Assembly: GCF_014633365.1 (NCBI RefSeq)
Contig: NC_068348.1
Location: 11,488,311-11,552,310, forward strand
Reading direction: 5' to 3'
Source of the DNA: Diospyros lotus
Lineage: Eukaryota > Streptophyta > Magnoliopsida > Ericales > Ebenaceae
DNA: 64,000 nucleotides
This document shows, piece by piece, positions 44,901 to 57,198 of the stretch. The position numbers and the translations under genes were made by a program. Below the pieces are notes generated by a model. It made no database searches, was not told the DNA's origin, and saw only the letters and a program-made list of their open reading frames with translations. Position 1 is the stretch's first letter, and the number at the start of each line of letters is the position of its first letter.

Positions 44901-47757
44901 GATACGTAAGTGCCGTGGAGGGCAGGACTTACGAGGTGGAAGCCAACCATGTGATGGGGAAATTGAAGTATGCGGAGGTTTCAAATAAAGCGATCTCTAA
45001 TCCAGTGATGTAAGTTGTGGTAGACTGAACATGTGGCTAAGGCACGGTTTGAAATTCGTGAAGGTGCGCAATGGCACAGTCTGGTGTTAGTCTTGGTTGT
45101 GTCAATGCGAAATGAGGAAGTGTCCTCATGTGGCACTGGAAGGGTTTCCAGTTGATGACACACAAGAAATTGCCAGGTGGTAGCACCTGATGGCAATAAT
45201 GGAGCGTGAGGCTCGAGGGCAGTGAGGTAAAGCCTTGTTGGTACCGTGCATACCTTTAGTATAAAGGTTCAGCAGGTCCTGGTGGTTAGACCAGGAAAAT
45301 TGTGAGAAAGAGATGCAAGGTGATAAAAGATGGTTGGTCAGGGTAGAAATGTGCCACTCAGAGGAGTGTGGCTTTGGAATGAGAGCTATCAATAGTAGTG
45401 TTGAAATGTGATCAGGGTAGAACTAGAGATGTTCTCCCAAGTGAGGTTGAGCATGAGGCAACAGTGCAAGATGAACTTCCTAAGGCGCTACAACTCTATC
45501 AGGAAAGATCACCTGAGGAAAAGCCAACGTAATGGCAAGTGCCTGAGTAGGAAGGTGAGTCCTACGGCATCCAGTGGAAGTGTGAATTTCACATGATTGG
45601 TAGGGGTGATTTCTAGTGAGTGGAGTTTAAGTCGAAACGATAGTCGATGATTGCAAGTGCAGTGCCTAGAGGAAGGTTATGTGAGTTGTGAGCCGAGCGA
45701 TCCGGCTAGAGTTAATCAAGTTGGTTAGATGGAAGTTGTGACGAATTTAAGATGTCGCCAATGGGTAAAGAGAGCTCGAAGGAAGAGCTTATGGGATGAG
45801 ATTGATTTCCAGGAATGGTGTTAAGGTGATGAAATCACCTAATGGCTGTGAGTGATACAGCTAGAGAGATGCCTTAGTGTGTGGGCAATTGATGAGAGTT
45901 AACCTCGTGTCTAAGGTTAACGGTTGTGAAAGGAAATCGGCTAGAGAAGCTGTTGAGGTATTAGAGCCATGTGGTCACTCGCCAAGTGGTGTGAGCTGGC
46001 TGTAACAAAGTGTATAAGAAATCCGAGAGAAGCCAGAGTCTCTCAGGGATTTAGCTAACAGCTTTAAGTATAGAAAGTGATATGAGAAAGGCGACCTAAG
46101 AGTGGGGTCGTGCTGGTTGCAATGACCAGTGAGATTCATGGAGCAGCGAGTCTTTTGAGATGACATGGTGGTGTCATCGACGTGATTAGGGAAAAGATGT
46201 TGTCAGGAAGGTCAAAGGTAGCCATTGTGCATGGTAGGACCTCAAGGCCGAGTGTGAATTTCCATAAAGGCTGGTGCCCGTGAAGTTTGAAATGCAACGA
46301 CCATAGGGGAGAATTTGTTGCTATCGTGGTGTTGTCCTTACTGAGGAGGACAAAGGGAACCATTATGAATGGTTGAAGTCAGTTGCGGATTGAAAATGAA
46401 CCTGATTTAGGAGGGCTGGAAGTGTCATACCTCAAGAGTAAGAGGCTCTATTGAGAAATGGTGAGGTTTGTAAGTCCCAATGAAATTGAGGCTGGGTGAG
46501 TGAATTTGGCTAAAGACCGCTACAAGAGTGGGGATGTAACCAAGTTAGCTTGTTGTGGTACGGACCAAAGGCATGAGTCATCCTACAGGTGCGATGCATA
46601 AGTGATTGTGCAGATGGTAATAAGCCATTCACTTGTGCCACGCACCGTGGGTGATGACAAGGGCCGATTAATGGTCCTGCGACCTAAAGCGCAATGGTAG
46701 GATCCTAGACTCATAGTAGGGTAAATAGCCAAGGTAAGGCCTAGCATGGGAACATGATTGTAAAAGTTGAAATGGGATGAAAAATTGAAGAGGGGTTGCT
46801 TAGTGAAGAATTCCCTGGTATGGGTATGAGACCCTACTAGTGGTTATATCGGCTAGTAAGTATCTTGTGTGCTTAATGCAAAGAACTCCTGGTAGGGAGA
46901 AGGATGTGGCCCGAGCATGGTTAAGCTCGAGGTGAGATGGTAATGATGCGTGCATCGCCAAGCTCGAGTTGGACTCGAGTAATGCACATATGGTAGAAAT
47001 GTGTAATTACCTGGCATGGTGTTAGGTAGGTCGATTTTGCGTAATCGTATCGATAAATGAGAGAGTCAGCTGGTCAAGGTAGAAGACCATGTATGAAATG
47101 GTCGAAGTTGGCAAGGTGGGCCAAATGGGTGCTTCCCAGGTAGTGCTAGCATGGTAAGTTGATCGGTAATGAGAGGTTACCATGAGGATCAACTCAAGCT
47201 ATGCAGGCATGTGATTAATGGCGGTATGCCATGGTGGAATCGGTGTCCGAGTGTCTAATGGGCACTAGAATGTGACATTGCGGTGAATGATCAGTGTTAA
47301 GACGTTGCTGGTTGGACCAGCGTAAAATCGTGGCCATGTGTGATTGGCAGTGAGAAACGTTGCCGTGTGTGATCGGCGTAAAATCGTGGTAGACTGATCA
47401 ATGATGCAATGTTAGCGTATGTGGTTTTGACTGATGGGAAAAATGGAAGTGGACTGCAAAGTGACGCTCGAGGTAGCGAAAATCCATCTAGAAATGGATA
47501 GCGTTGCGATAAATGTGATTAGCAACCAGTTGTGCAATTTGGCAAGAGGCCAAAGCGGTGTTCGATTGTTGAATGTCCTCGAGAGTTGGAAGATCAAAAG
47601 CCTAAGGGAAGCCTTGAGGTAGGTGTAACCCAAGGTAAATGTGAAGAATTGATAGGCTATGGGATTCTCGAGCAGGAGAATTGGCAAGTAGCCCAAGATT
47701 GTGATTATCTTGGGCAAGAGATTATGATAAAGCGAATTTCGAGGATGAAATTCTTTT
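41954..47757 (+). other. L3 interior: non-coding, G-rich
   Basis: No ORF above about 100 codons and no retroviral motif. The plus strand is rich in G and TG. One imperfect duplication lies at 44213-44286 and 44302-44378. The last bases (GAGGATGAAATTC then the purine tract) resemble the ends of Tekay/Del elements. Confidence 0.7.
44213..44378. repeat. Imperfect direct repeat of about 75 bp in L3
   Basis: TGTTGGGCCAGTGTA begins both copies, and CTAAAGCACAGG occurs near the end of both. Confidence 0.75.
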
Positions 47758-47770
47758 AAGGGGGGAAGGA

Positions 47771-48711
47771 TGTAACACCCAGTGTTAAAAGAATGAGAAA
47801 GAAAGTAAAAAAATTCCAAAAATGCCAATGAGAAGGTGTTGGATCCTTGAGATTGAGGGTGCCCTATGAGAGGGGTATTTTGGTAATTTGGATAGTGAAA
47901 TCCATTAAAGGGTATTTTGATAAATTAAAAATAATTCCTATGTGGAATTAGGTGAGTAGGTGAATTAAATCCCAATTTTGTAATTATGTGGAGATAAAGG
48001 ATTAATAAATTCAAAAGGGTATTTTGGAATTTGGAATTTAATTCCATAAAGGAATTTAATTATGGAAATAGGGAAAATGGTGGATATTAAATTATTTGAG
48101 GAGAATAATTATATTTTCCCTAAGTTGTGAATTAATGTGGTAATCCCACTTGGAGAGATGAGATTAAACTTGGAAGCCAAGGTTAGTGTCTTGTTGTAAC
48201 ACTTGGCATTTTGTGGTTCAAGTATAAATGGGAGATTTAATTAAATGCAAAAAGAAAGGATAATTGGTCTTTCAAGCATTTAATGAGAGACATTATGGTG
48301 TTGGATTAAAGAAAATCCAAATGAAATGGGAAAATAGTCACCATTAATGTTTGAAATTATGGTGAATTAAATAAATGGAATGGAAAATGGGAAAATGGTC
48401 ACCCATTAATGCTTGGAAAATATGGTGATATTGGAGCCCGGTAAAATTCTTGGTCGGAAAAGAATTAAATTCAAATGAGGAAGTAATGATTGGGCGTCTT
48501 CGCGAGATTTTTTTTTAACCAAACGCGGTGAGGTTTAAAGCCCAGTCCTGCTAGAAAATCTTGGGGTTTAAGGGAAGGGAAGGACGAGCCTAGCTCCCAC
48601 CTAGGGCGTTTCTTCTTGAAACATAGTCCGCCCTTCATCACAGATCGGGCAGGTGGACAATTCGAGTAATTGTTCACGAGTAACACCCATAAGTGGGAGT
48701 GGGGCGTTACA
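47771..48711 (+). repeat. 3' LTR of L3
   Basis: TGTAACACCCAG to GGGCGTTACA, 941 bp. Confidence 0.95.
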
Positions 48712-50291
48712 TTGCCACATCATCTTCGGAGGGAACTGGCAAGAGGGCAGGCGCGATTTTGGATCTTTGTTGCGTAGAAGGGGGGGTCTTTGGTTTTTGG
48801 GGCAGGGGGCTCCAAAGAAAATCCCTTCGAGCCCCCATTGGCGCTGTTCGGGGAAGCCTCTTGGAAAGTTCGAAGATCCTCCTCCACTGTTTTTCGTGAT
48901 CGGGAAGGTGTTGAGGACTTTTTGTTCTTTTTTCTCTTCGGGGCTCGCTCAGGAGGGGTAGCTTTCTCAGATATCCTCTTATCGCGAGGAGGGGCCGAAG
49001 GGCCTTTACTCTTCGGGAAGTCTAAGATCATCTTCTAAGTAATAGGAGAATAGGTTATCTCCCAAAGATTGTCAACTGCAAAAACAACGACAAAGGTCAA
49101 CGTCTGAAAGGAGCGAGAAACGAAGAAGAAACCGAAGGGTGAAAACTTACAATTTACACCGTCCAAACCCGCTTCAATAAGAGCTGGGTTAGAAAGCCAT
49201 CCTTCTACCTAGTCCCGGCTGACCTTCATAAGCTTGCCGGCAGGTTCCTTGATGTTCTCGATGCTCGAACGTTTCTGCTTGGTATCCAAAGTCCATCAAT
49301 TGCTAACGGACCAAATTTCTTGGGTAGAGCCAGCTGATTGAGGACGGACAAAGACGAAGCGCTCCTTCCAATCGTCTGAGTCTTTCGATCCCCTGGAATG
49401 AAATAGGGTTGAGGCTTTGATCTCAAGTTTGGGCGCTCTTTGGGGGCAAGGAGGCAACCCTCCTTTATGATTCTTGGAGAGATCGAAATCCAGCTTCCGG
49501 GGTCACGATTGGTGGTAAAAAAACAGTCAAAGAGCTCTCCTATGGGTTCCACTCAAGCAAAACAACAGATAACGATGAAGCCCATCAAGTACCTCCACCC
49601 GAAAGGGGAAAGTTGAGCGGGGGCGATAGTAAGATGTTGAAGAAGTGACATAACCTACCCCCGAGGAGGTAGTCGGAAGCCTCGATCAAAGGCACACTTG
49701 TAAACACAGAGTCGATCCGTGACGGGATGGCACGCTCTGAGATGAGTGTTGAACTTAACCTCCCATTCGTCGGGAATCACGTACTTCTCCCGAAATTGTT
49801 GGCATTCCGATTCATTCATCCATTGGCAAGTAATGGAGGCCGCATGATGTTTTTCCCATTCTACGAGCTCGACGCCGGTGGAGGTGAAATGACCGGAGCC
49901 AGTGATCACCATCGCCGAAAGATTGATCAAGGAAGGTAAAGAGGGTAAGAACACCTGGCCGCGTAATAGTGGAGAGGAAGTGGAGAATACTCGAAAGAAA
50001 GAGAGGAAGAATGGAAAACCCCCGTTTAAATCATAAGAGCGGAAGATCAAAGGGCAAGCAATGATGAACATTAAACACCCCAAGTCGCTGCCAAAAGATG
50101 AAAAGGTTTGGATAGAGCATTAGGAAGAGAAAATACTGCCAGAGCAAAATGGATATCTATGCCCTCCATACACGCGTAAAAGAAAAAGAAGCATCAGCTC
50201 TTCAGGCCCTATAGATACTGACCCTCGGGATAATAAGAGCTTGAGTTTCGGAGATTCCAGCACTCCATGAGCCCTTCAACCCGAAGAGCTC

Positions 50292-50304
50292 AAGGAGTAG
50301 GGGG
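50292..50304 (+). other. Polypurine tract of T3
   Basis: AAGGAGTAGGGGG four bases before the 3' LTR. Confidence 0.75.
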
Positions 50305-50308
50305 CAAA

Positions 50309-50837
50309 TGATGAGGAAAATACCCTCGGGTCCATAATTACTCTCATGTCCTGGGAAGGCGTCCTATAGTAGTCAAGCCACGTGTTCGCTTAAGGGGTAT
50401 TTCATAGATGCGATCTTGTTTGAATCTCAAAGGACATGTGGCTGATATGTGTTACCACGCCAGTTGGCGGGATGCTTTGTAAGGAAGTCCTTAAGACCCT
50501 CTCGCCGATAATGACGGAGGGAGAAGGCTATCCCGAACTTCTCGGAGAAGGCGACTCTTATGGAATCCTTATCGATAAGATTCCAAGAAAAGTGGGATAA
50601 AGATCCCGAAGATCTCTACCCGGAATCTTGATCTCAACACAAGGATAAAAGAAGGAGGAGGGTAAAGGTAAGTGATCGGATCACCTTTTGATGATTAGAG
50701 CATAAGTAATTACTGGGTTTTTTCGGATAGAGGATATCTGACTTAATCGTTGGAGATTGACCGGGGGAGCAAGTCCCCGTCTCCATTGTAGGCACACTGG
50801 AGGAGACAGAAGAAGGTGATCGGCCACCGCATCATCA
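50309..50837 (+). repeat. 3' LTR of T3
   Basis: 529 bp, begins TGATGAGGAAAATACC and ends GCATCATCA. Confidence 0.93.
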
Positions 50838-50987
50838 ACACCATTTGGACGGAAACACGTGGAAGTAATGATTATATGGGACATATGTCACCATTTGGAT
50901 GGAAACACATGAAAGTAATGATGATATAGGACATATGGCATCATTTGGAAGGAAACACATGGAACTAATGATGAATCCCAAATAATT
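50838..50987. repeat. 50-bp tandem repeat in L2 LTR, second part
   Basis: Units begin at 50838, 50888 and 50938, continuing the array of 27861-28115, about eight units in all. Confidence 0.9.
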
Positions 50988-52548
50988 ACGATGACACATG
51001 GCAGATTATGATTCGTTGGGACATTCTGTAAATAAGGCTCTTAGGAAAGGATTTAAGGCATTCAGATAGGGAAACTTTGCTAAAAGTTTGGGTCATTTGG
51101 GAGATAAGAGAGTGAGGATTTTGTTCTTTAGAAATAAGGAGAGATTCTGCGCAAAAAGAAGTAGAATCATAGAAGAAGCGGGGGAGAACGAGCTTTGTCG
51201 GGAAGAATCAAAGCTTCGTCAGAGTTCTAACTTGATATTTCTGTAGAGGGATGAAAGAAGAGTGTGTAAGAAAAAATAGGGGTCGAATCAGAGTTAAAAT
51301 AAGGGAGATACAACCAAAATACGAAAACTACACGAAACTGGCCGAAAATAGGGAGCGGCGTGTGAGCTTCACCCACCGGAAGGGGGCTGAACATGGCAAC
51401 GTGTGGGGTCCCTTCCCAGGGCGCGTGTAGCATTATTTTCCATGAAATATTTATGCAATACCCCCCTTTTAATGCCCTACAACTTTGTGTAAAATATATT
51501 TTGAGTTTATGACATGAAACTTCTATAACTGCAGCAAAACCAAAGCCGATACCCTATTAATAGTAACTCCAAAAGGTAAACAATAAGGTGAGTGGTTCTT
51601 GCATCCAATAAACTCCATATTGGTCATATGTTAGTTCATTTGTGTGATGTTTATGGCTTGCATTTCATGTTTGTCTTTGTTGAAACATATTTCTTCGTTC
51701 TTGCATATATCATCAGTGTTGTGGATGGTTGATGAGGCGAGTGTGGTGATTCGGGGAAGTAATTCGGTGCCCTCGATGGGGTTAAGGAGTCCAGTGCCCT
51801 TGGTGGGGCTAAGGACGTCTGACCTCAATCACGTGCCTCGATGGCTAAGGTGTTAGAGGAGACTTCGTACTCACATTGCATTTTACATCTGCATGCATAA
51901 TTACCTTTAAACCATCTCACTTAGATGTCAAAATCTAACTTGGGTGTTTAATACCCCTGGAACATTCCACGTTCCAAGTATGTTAGTTGTGTCAGGTATT
52001 GGTTAGACAAGCAGAAGAGCTGAGAAGGAGGTGGCCGAGGCTTAATTCAAGTCATTTAATTTCCATTATGTCTATTTTAAGAATTGTAACATACACCTTA
52101 TGTACTACTAAACCTTGTAAGAGTATGAGTTCTTAAGAAACTTAGGTTTCCTCTATTTGGAAGTTTGTACATTGTGTTTATCTCTTTGGTCTTGAGAAGA
52201 TTATGCTGTAGTTGGGGAATAACTGTTGTTTGGGTGGGTACATCTTTGAAATATAAGGTTTGTGTTTGGTTTTGTTTTATTTTTACTTTGTGTATGGGTA
52301 TATAATTGTTCGTGACATTACAGTTAAGTCCAAAGGTGATCTATTACAAACAGCTGCTAAGATACTTGGAAGTCACCTAAGTATATGTATTCATCTTTTA
52401 TGACTCATAGAAATCCTAGTTGTTTAAGCCCTTAGGTTTGACCCTTGCTTCCGTTGATAAAGGATTTTCAATAACGCTTGTGTGTGGTAGATAACCTAAA
52501 ATGCTTGTATTTAGTATCATTATATATTTCAAAAAGTGGGGCGTTACA
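50843..52548 (+). repeat. L2 5' LTR, second segment
   Basis: Continues the LTR after T3 and ends GGGGCGTTACA at 52548, followed by the PBS. Total LTR without T3 is about 2315 bp. The Tekay-like tail contains GGAACATTCCACGTTCC near 51958. Confidence 0.82.
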
Positions 52549-52550
52549 AT

Positions 52551-52563
52551 TAGTATCAGAGCA
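52551..52563 (+). other. Primer binding site of L2
   Basis: TTAGTATCAGAGC, one mismatch from the tRNA-Met site, two bases after the LTR. This sets plus orientation. Confidence 0.8.
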
Positions 52564-55500
52564 TAAATATATGATTTGGGTTTAGATTTTGATTTGACTA
52601 ACCCTGAGGTTGTCTTGATCTATGGCAGGAATGGATCTAAGTTTGAGGAAGGGCATTTGTTTCTTTGTCGAAAGAATAAGGATTTGTGAATACATACTAG
52701 TGAAACTAAGTGTTACGTACAAAGAAGGATACACTAGTTGTCGAGTGTAGATTTTGATGATTGATGATTGGCATGTGTGAATGTGAATGTTCATTTATAT
52801 TTTATGTACTAACAAAGCATGAAGCCTTCATAAGGCTTACAAAGCTATTCTCTAGTGATTTCATGACATAGGTTATATATGGAAACTTCTTATATTGATA
52901 TAGAGATTTCATTATATATGGAATCAAGTTTTTAGAGAGCTTTCTAGAAATTTGAGTATTTGAGCTATATATGGAAAGTTCTTCTTGGAATGGAAAGTCA
53001 AGTAGATATATATATGGAATCATTGTTCATATATGGGAAGTTCAAAAGATCTATATGAAAGTTTTTGAGGAGATTGGAGTAGTCCACTATATGGACTTGT
53101 CATATATGTAACATGGCGACATGGCATTGTTAATGTGGCATTTTGATGACATGGCAGCCACGTTGGAGCTCACTCATCAAGGATACATCATCTCGTTGGT
53201 CTAGATATGATAAGAGAATCAAGGAGTAAATTTAAAGGTTCCTAAAAGCTCCTCTACTCAGTTAAATATGGAAGATTTTTTTGAATTGCATTCAAATGGA
53301 GAAGTTAAAGATTCAGCATTATTGTTCAACATTAATGGAGGAAATTAAGGTTTGAAAATTAAACCTTGATTGATATTACTTTCCTTTATTCCTGATTCTC
53401 TCTCTCATTAAAAGGATATGGAGACTCAAATCATGGAATCAAGTATCCTACTAATTATGGCTAATTGATATCTTCATTATTTGAGAATATTTGGCTGTAT
53501 TTTTCACCTCATGGAGATTTAAATTCAAATTTCAAATCAGCTATTCTTGTTATGGAAGCTAAGGGGTAAATTGCTCAATCAAAGGTGTTTGAAGATCATC
53601 TAGAACTCATAATAGATTATTTCTGATTTATGGACGATTTTGCAAGAATTATGAAGCATTGTGATGATATTTTAATCCTTAAAATTAGCCATGCATTACT
53701 GGAATTGATTTGCTCATTCAAGGCTGATTGGAGATCTCCAAAAGTCAAAGGTCTTGAAAATCAATCAAGTTAGCTGATTATGGAAGGTAAATCAAGAATT
53801 CAAAATGAAGGGATGAGATTGGCTTGAAGACTTGCCACATGGAGGGCTGAGATTGATCGAGGAAAGCCTACTCTAACACTATATAAAAAGGTCTCTTGAA
53901 GACTTTGGTACAAGTTTTGGAAGCCCTATTATTTTCTACATCATTGGCCAAGATTTTCACTCTCTCTAAGTCTTTCTTTTCCTCTATCTTCTTGAGAGAA
54001 AACTAAGAGAGTTCTCTACACTTCATTGTATTATTTTTGAGAGAACCCTATTTCTCAATCACTACTATTCTTGTATCTTGTAAAGAGCGTACAAAATCCA
54101 AACTAGTGAGTGTGAGACTCCAAAAATAGTTTGGTGGTGGTGAAGCCAAGTGAAGGCTTCGGTGGTTGTAACAAAAGTTTCATATAGTGGATTTGGTTGA
54201 AAATCCTAAGGAAGGAAATCCTTAGGTAGTGGATGTAAGCCATAAGGGCCGAACCACTATACATCGCTGTCTTCTTCCTCTCTTCACTCTTTACTTATTC
54301 TTGCTTGATTATACTTGTTTGTTTTTGGTTTTGTGTGGCCAAATCCTAAGGCCTGCATTCTTGTTGGTTATTATATTCTGATTTGCTTTAATTGATCATT
54401 CTTTGTACTCATTCAATATTCCATTTGGTTTATTTAAAGTCTTGTTATTGTGTGCATTCAAATCACATGTTTTCACCAAGTTGTAATTTGAAGAGTATAT
54501 TGGATCTAAGCACATACTAGCACAGCCGGCGGATATCATATTATCCATCTAGTATTTAAGTGCTCCCGTACTCTCAACTACAATTTTGGTTTGTATTAAA
54601 TTTGTTTTCTCATATATATATATATATACGTACATAAGTTTTGCATTAAAGTTTTTAAAAGGTGTCAATTCACCCCCCCCTCTTGACTAGGTTAGAACTC
54701 AACACTAGTGACGTGGGATGTCATTTGATGTTTATTACTAACCTGTGAGATTCCCTGATAACAGGGTGGAACTTGGTATAAATAAGTACACGAGGAGCAT
54801 AAACAATTACGAAGAAAGTTTGGGAAACTAATTGATTTTTTAAAACATTTGGTTTACGGTTCATAGATATTTGATGGATGTACTTGAGGATGTTTATGGG
54901 GATATGTACTTGATGATACTAACCTTTGGACTTCTTGGTAACAGGATAAGACTTGGTACAAGTCTAGGTCCAAGAGGAATAAACCCATGAGAAGAAATCT
55001 TGGAGACTTACTAGATTTCTGGTAATATTTTGATCATAAGAATTAACAAGAGTTTGGCAAGTACATAATGGATGATTATATATAACAAAAGAATATCAGA
55101 AGTTATCGGGGTTTGTGGAATTAGGATAGATTGCATAGCAAACTTTGGGGATGTAGGCAATTAAACCTAATAAGTAAGAATAGGTTTGATGCCAGTATGC
55201 TCTTTTGAATTTTAGAGACACAATGGACATGGGTAGCTAGAGTCCTCTAACAAGTTGTTGTAGAGATTTAAAAAAGCGAGTCGGGCCTTAGAGATACTAC
55301 CATATATGGTTCATTGAAGTCTCGACTAGTTGGTAGGAAATTGATATAGCTAGAGATTTAGAAATTAAGGGCAATGATCTTGGAAGAGAGACTTGGTGTT
55401 GTAGATATTGATGAGTTTAAAATTAAGGTGTTTGAAACTTGTTCGAGGAAGGTGAGGAAAATTTTAGAAACAAAGGGCTAGTTGGCACCCAATTCATTCA

Positions 55501-55693
55501 ACCTTTGCAAAGGATTTTGGGATTTGTTGGACAGATAGTTACTTGAATTCACTTTGAGTTTCAGTTTTATTAATTGGATATGATCACTCAAGGCTATTCC
55601 ACCATTATGGTTTAATTAGTGATCTTACAATTTTGAAGTGTGGTCATTTCATATGGTAAATACCCGACGTTCCCGAAGATTCGAATCAGTAGC
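52564..55693 (+). other. L2 interior, first segment: non-coding
   Basis: Homologous at its start to the L1 interior: both have TGAGG, then TTTTGATCTATG or CTTGATCTATG, at the same distance from the PBS. After a solo LTR (52739-54704) it continues with two copies of the TACTAACC...ACAGG motif near 54735 and 54918. No ORF supported. It ends at an LTR-like insertion. Confidence 0.65.
52739..54704 (+). mobile_element. Solo LTR, Copia-like, in L2 interior
   Basis: 1966 bp, TGTCGAGTG to CTCAACA, flanked by CTAGT at 52734-52738 and 54705-54709. A TATA box (CTATATAAAAAGG near 53881) supports plus orientation. A C-rich stretch precedes the 3' end. No internal domain, hence solo. Confidence 0.88.
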
Positions 55694-57198
55694 TGTAATA
55701 CCTAAGAAATCCAAGGATATAAATGGAATTTAATGAAGGGTATAAATGGAATTTTTGAAAGAATAGGGCCATAGGGTACACTATCGTAGTATTAAGTGAC
55801 CGAATCGACCATAGAGAGTACCTTGGACCCTAGATGATAAAGAAAAATGTAATGATATTGACGAGTAATATGAGTTATGATTTTAGGCATAAAAAGAAGT
55901 GGGATCGGGAACAGTTTTCGGTACAACTTTGAAAAAAGCTAAGAAAATCAAATCGACGTAGGGAACATCCGAAGAGTCAACAGAATTAGGAGAAAAATAG
56001 AGGAAATTATGAAAAATTGAGGAAAAATAGATTTTAATGCTCTTTAATTAAATATGGTGTTTAGGGAGTGTTATGGCTCGAGGTTGAGTATAAGCATGAG
56101 TGTTTGTAATTTGGCACACAAATCGAGGTCATGCATGAGGATCGAGTCAATCCGAATACGTTCAGGTGAGTGGTTTGATTCCAGTATTACCTTTGTCTTG
56201 AAAATGGGTTGGTGTATGTATAATGGGTTCAGGTGAGCTGTTCTACCCTCCCAAGCTTAGGTTACATATGATTGAACCAATTTCGGTGAGCGGTTATACC
56301 CTCAAGAACTTGGGATGTTATGCGTAGGATTTTATTTATTTATGTACTTATGGCATCATGTGCATATTGAACATGTGGTATATTGCATCAACTATTTTTA
56401 CTTGTAAAAGAGTCGGTGCACGGCGTGTGGTTTTCATCTCATCGGGGTGTTGATTTCGTGTCATGTTATGCCCGTGTGGGATGGGATGGGGTCTTCTTGA
56501 GAATGGGACAAGGTTAATCTAGGTGATCGGGTGACACGGTAGGGCACTTGCGGATTAAGCATGTCGTGATAAGGTTACCCCAAAGGCGTGTGGAATGGAT
56601 TTTCCACAGGAGGTTAAGTATGCTAGGGAGATTTCTCAAGTTAGATGTGTTGCATGTTGTTGTTGTCTGTATATGCCATGCTCATGTGTGTTTCATACAT
56701 TCAGTAAACTGTTTCATGCCATCACTTAGATGGTTTATCATTTAATCTGGGTTATGCCCTTGGAACATTCAACGTTCTAGCTAGGGACTGTTGCGAGGGC
56801 GAGGATGTGGCCAGTTGAGGGCCAATGATGTTTAGTTTGATCGTCGTTGTATCATTTTGGAGGCGTTTGTATTTATTCTTGTATATGTATGAACAGTTGT
56901 ATGATAATGCCGATATCATTTGGTAGTGTTGTAATATGTATTTTGGTGTGGCAACACTTTGTATGAATCTCGTGGTAGGCCAGGTATTTGATGTTAATGT
57001 ATCTGCTACGTTATAATATGTCTCGTTTAGTTTTAAAATTGTTTACCTTGTTAGTTAAATGGGCAAGACTGGGGTTCTCGGGATTTTTATCTGCATGTGA
57101 AGATTGTTCTTGAAATCATCGCACATGATGAACTTGGAAAAAAAAAAAGATTCTCAAGAATTGCCTTATAGTGACACACCTAGCGGGGCAGGGTGTTA
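55694..57198 (+). mobile_element. LTR-like sequence, Tekay type, followed by gag
   Basis: Starts TGTAATACC and ends GGGGCAGGGTGTTA. It contains GGAACATTCAACGTTC near 56761, matching a block in the L2 LTR (GGAACATTCCACGTTCC). Gag follows at once, with GAGCGG where a PBS plus its 3' base should be, so about 12 bp including the primer site appears deleted. No clear target duplication. Confidence 0.6.

Larger units (their letters stand above)
40999..48711 (+). mobile_element. L3: non-autonomous Tekay-like LTR retrotransposon
   Basis: LTRs 40999-41939 and 47771-48711, both 941 bp and roughly 98% alike by eye. PBS TTGGTATCAGAGC at 41941-41953. Polypurine tract AAGGGGGGAAGGA at 47758-47770. Flanks TCGCC (40994-40998) and TTGCC (48712-48716) differ by one C/T at a CpG. 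The 5.8 kb interior shows no gag or pol domain in any frame. Inserted in the T3 antisense ORF; young. Confidence 0.92.
37952..49912 (-). pseudogene. T3 antisense ORF (putative gypsy-type transposon protein), split by two insertions
   Basis: Read on minus from Met near 49912: EKYVIPDEWEVKF, LCVYKCAFDRGFRLPPRG (stop at 49655), QLSPFGWRYLMGF, then a basic Ser/Pro-rich segment to 48717. L3 interrupts (40999-48711). The frame resumes at 40993, and after a candidate intron a long coiled coil (40527-40306 and 38344-37952) with a second break at the solo LTR ends at TAG 37952. The N-terminal block resembles the family named putative gypsy-type transposon (Transposase_28). Function unknown. Several stops. 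Confidence 0.75.
28116..50837 (+). mobile_element. T3: Tat-lineage Gypsy retrotransposon with antisense ORF
   Basis: LTRs of 529 bp at 28116-28644 and 50309-50837, flanked by ACACC (28111-28115 and 50838-50842). PBS, gag, protease, RT, RNase H and integrase read plus; then a 48-bp tandem array; then an antisense ORF on minus; then a polypurine tract. All Tat features are present. Four later insertions interrupt it: 29291-30784, 34642-35889, 38350-40300 and 40999-48711. Target site is the 50-bp array in the L2 LTR. The start of the left LTR has mutated from TG to TA. Confidence 0.93.

Noticed and set aside
41954..47757. L3 interior as a decayed gag-pol
   Set aside because: Scanning all frames shows no RT, integrase or capsid motif, although the LTRs are nearly identical and decay should be slight. 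A non-autonomous element fits better.
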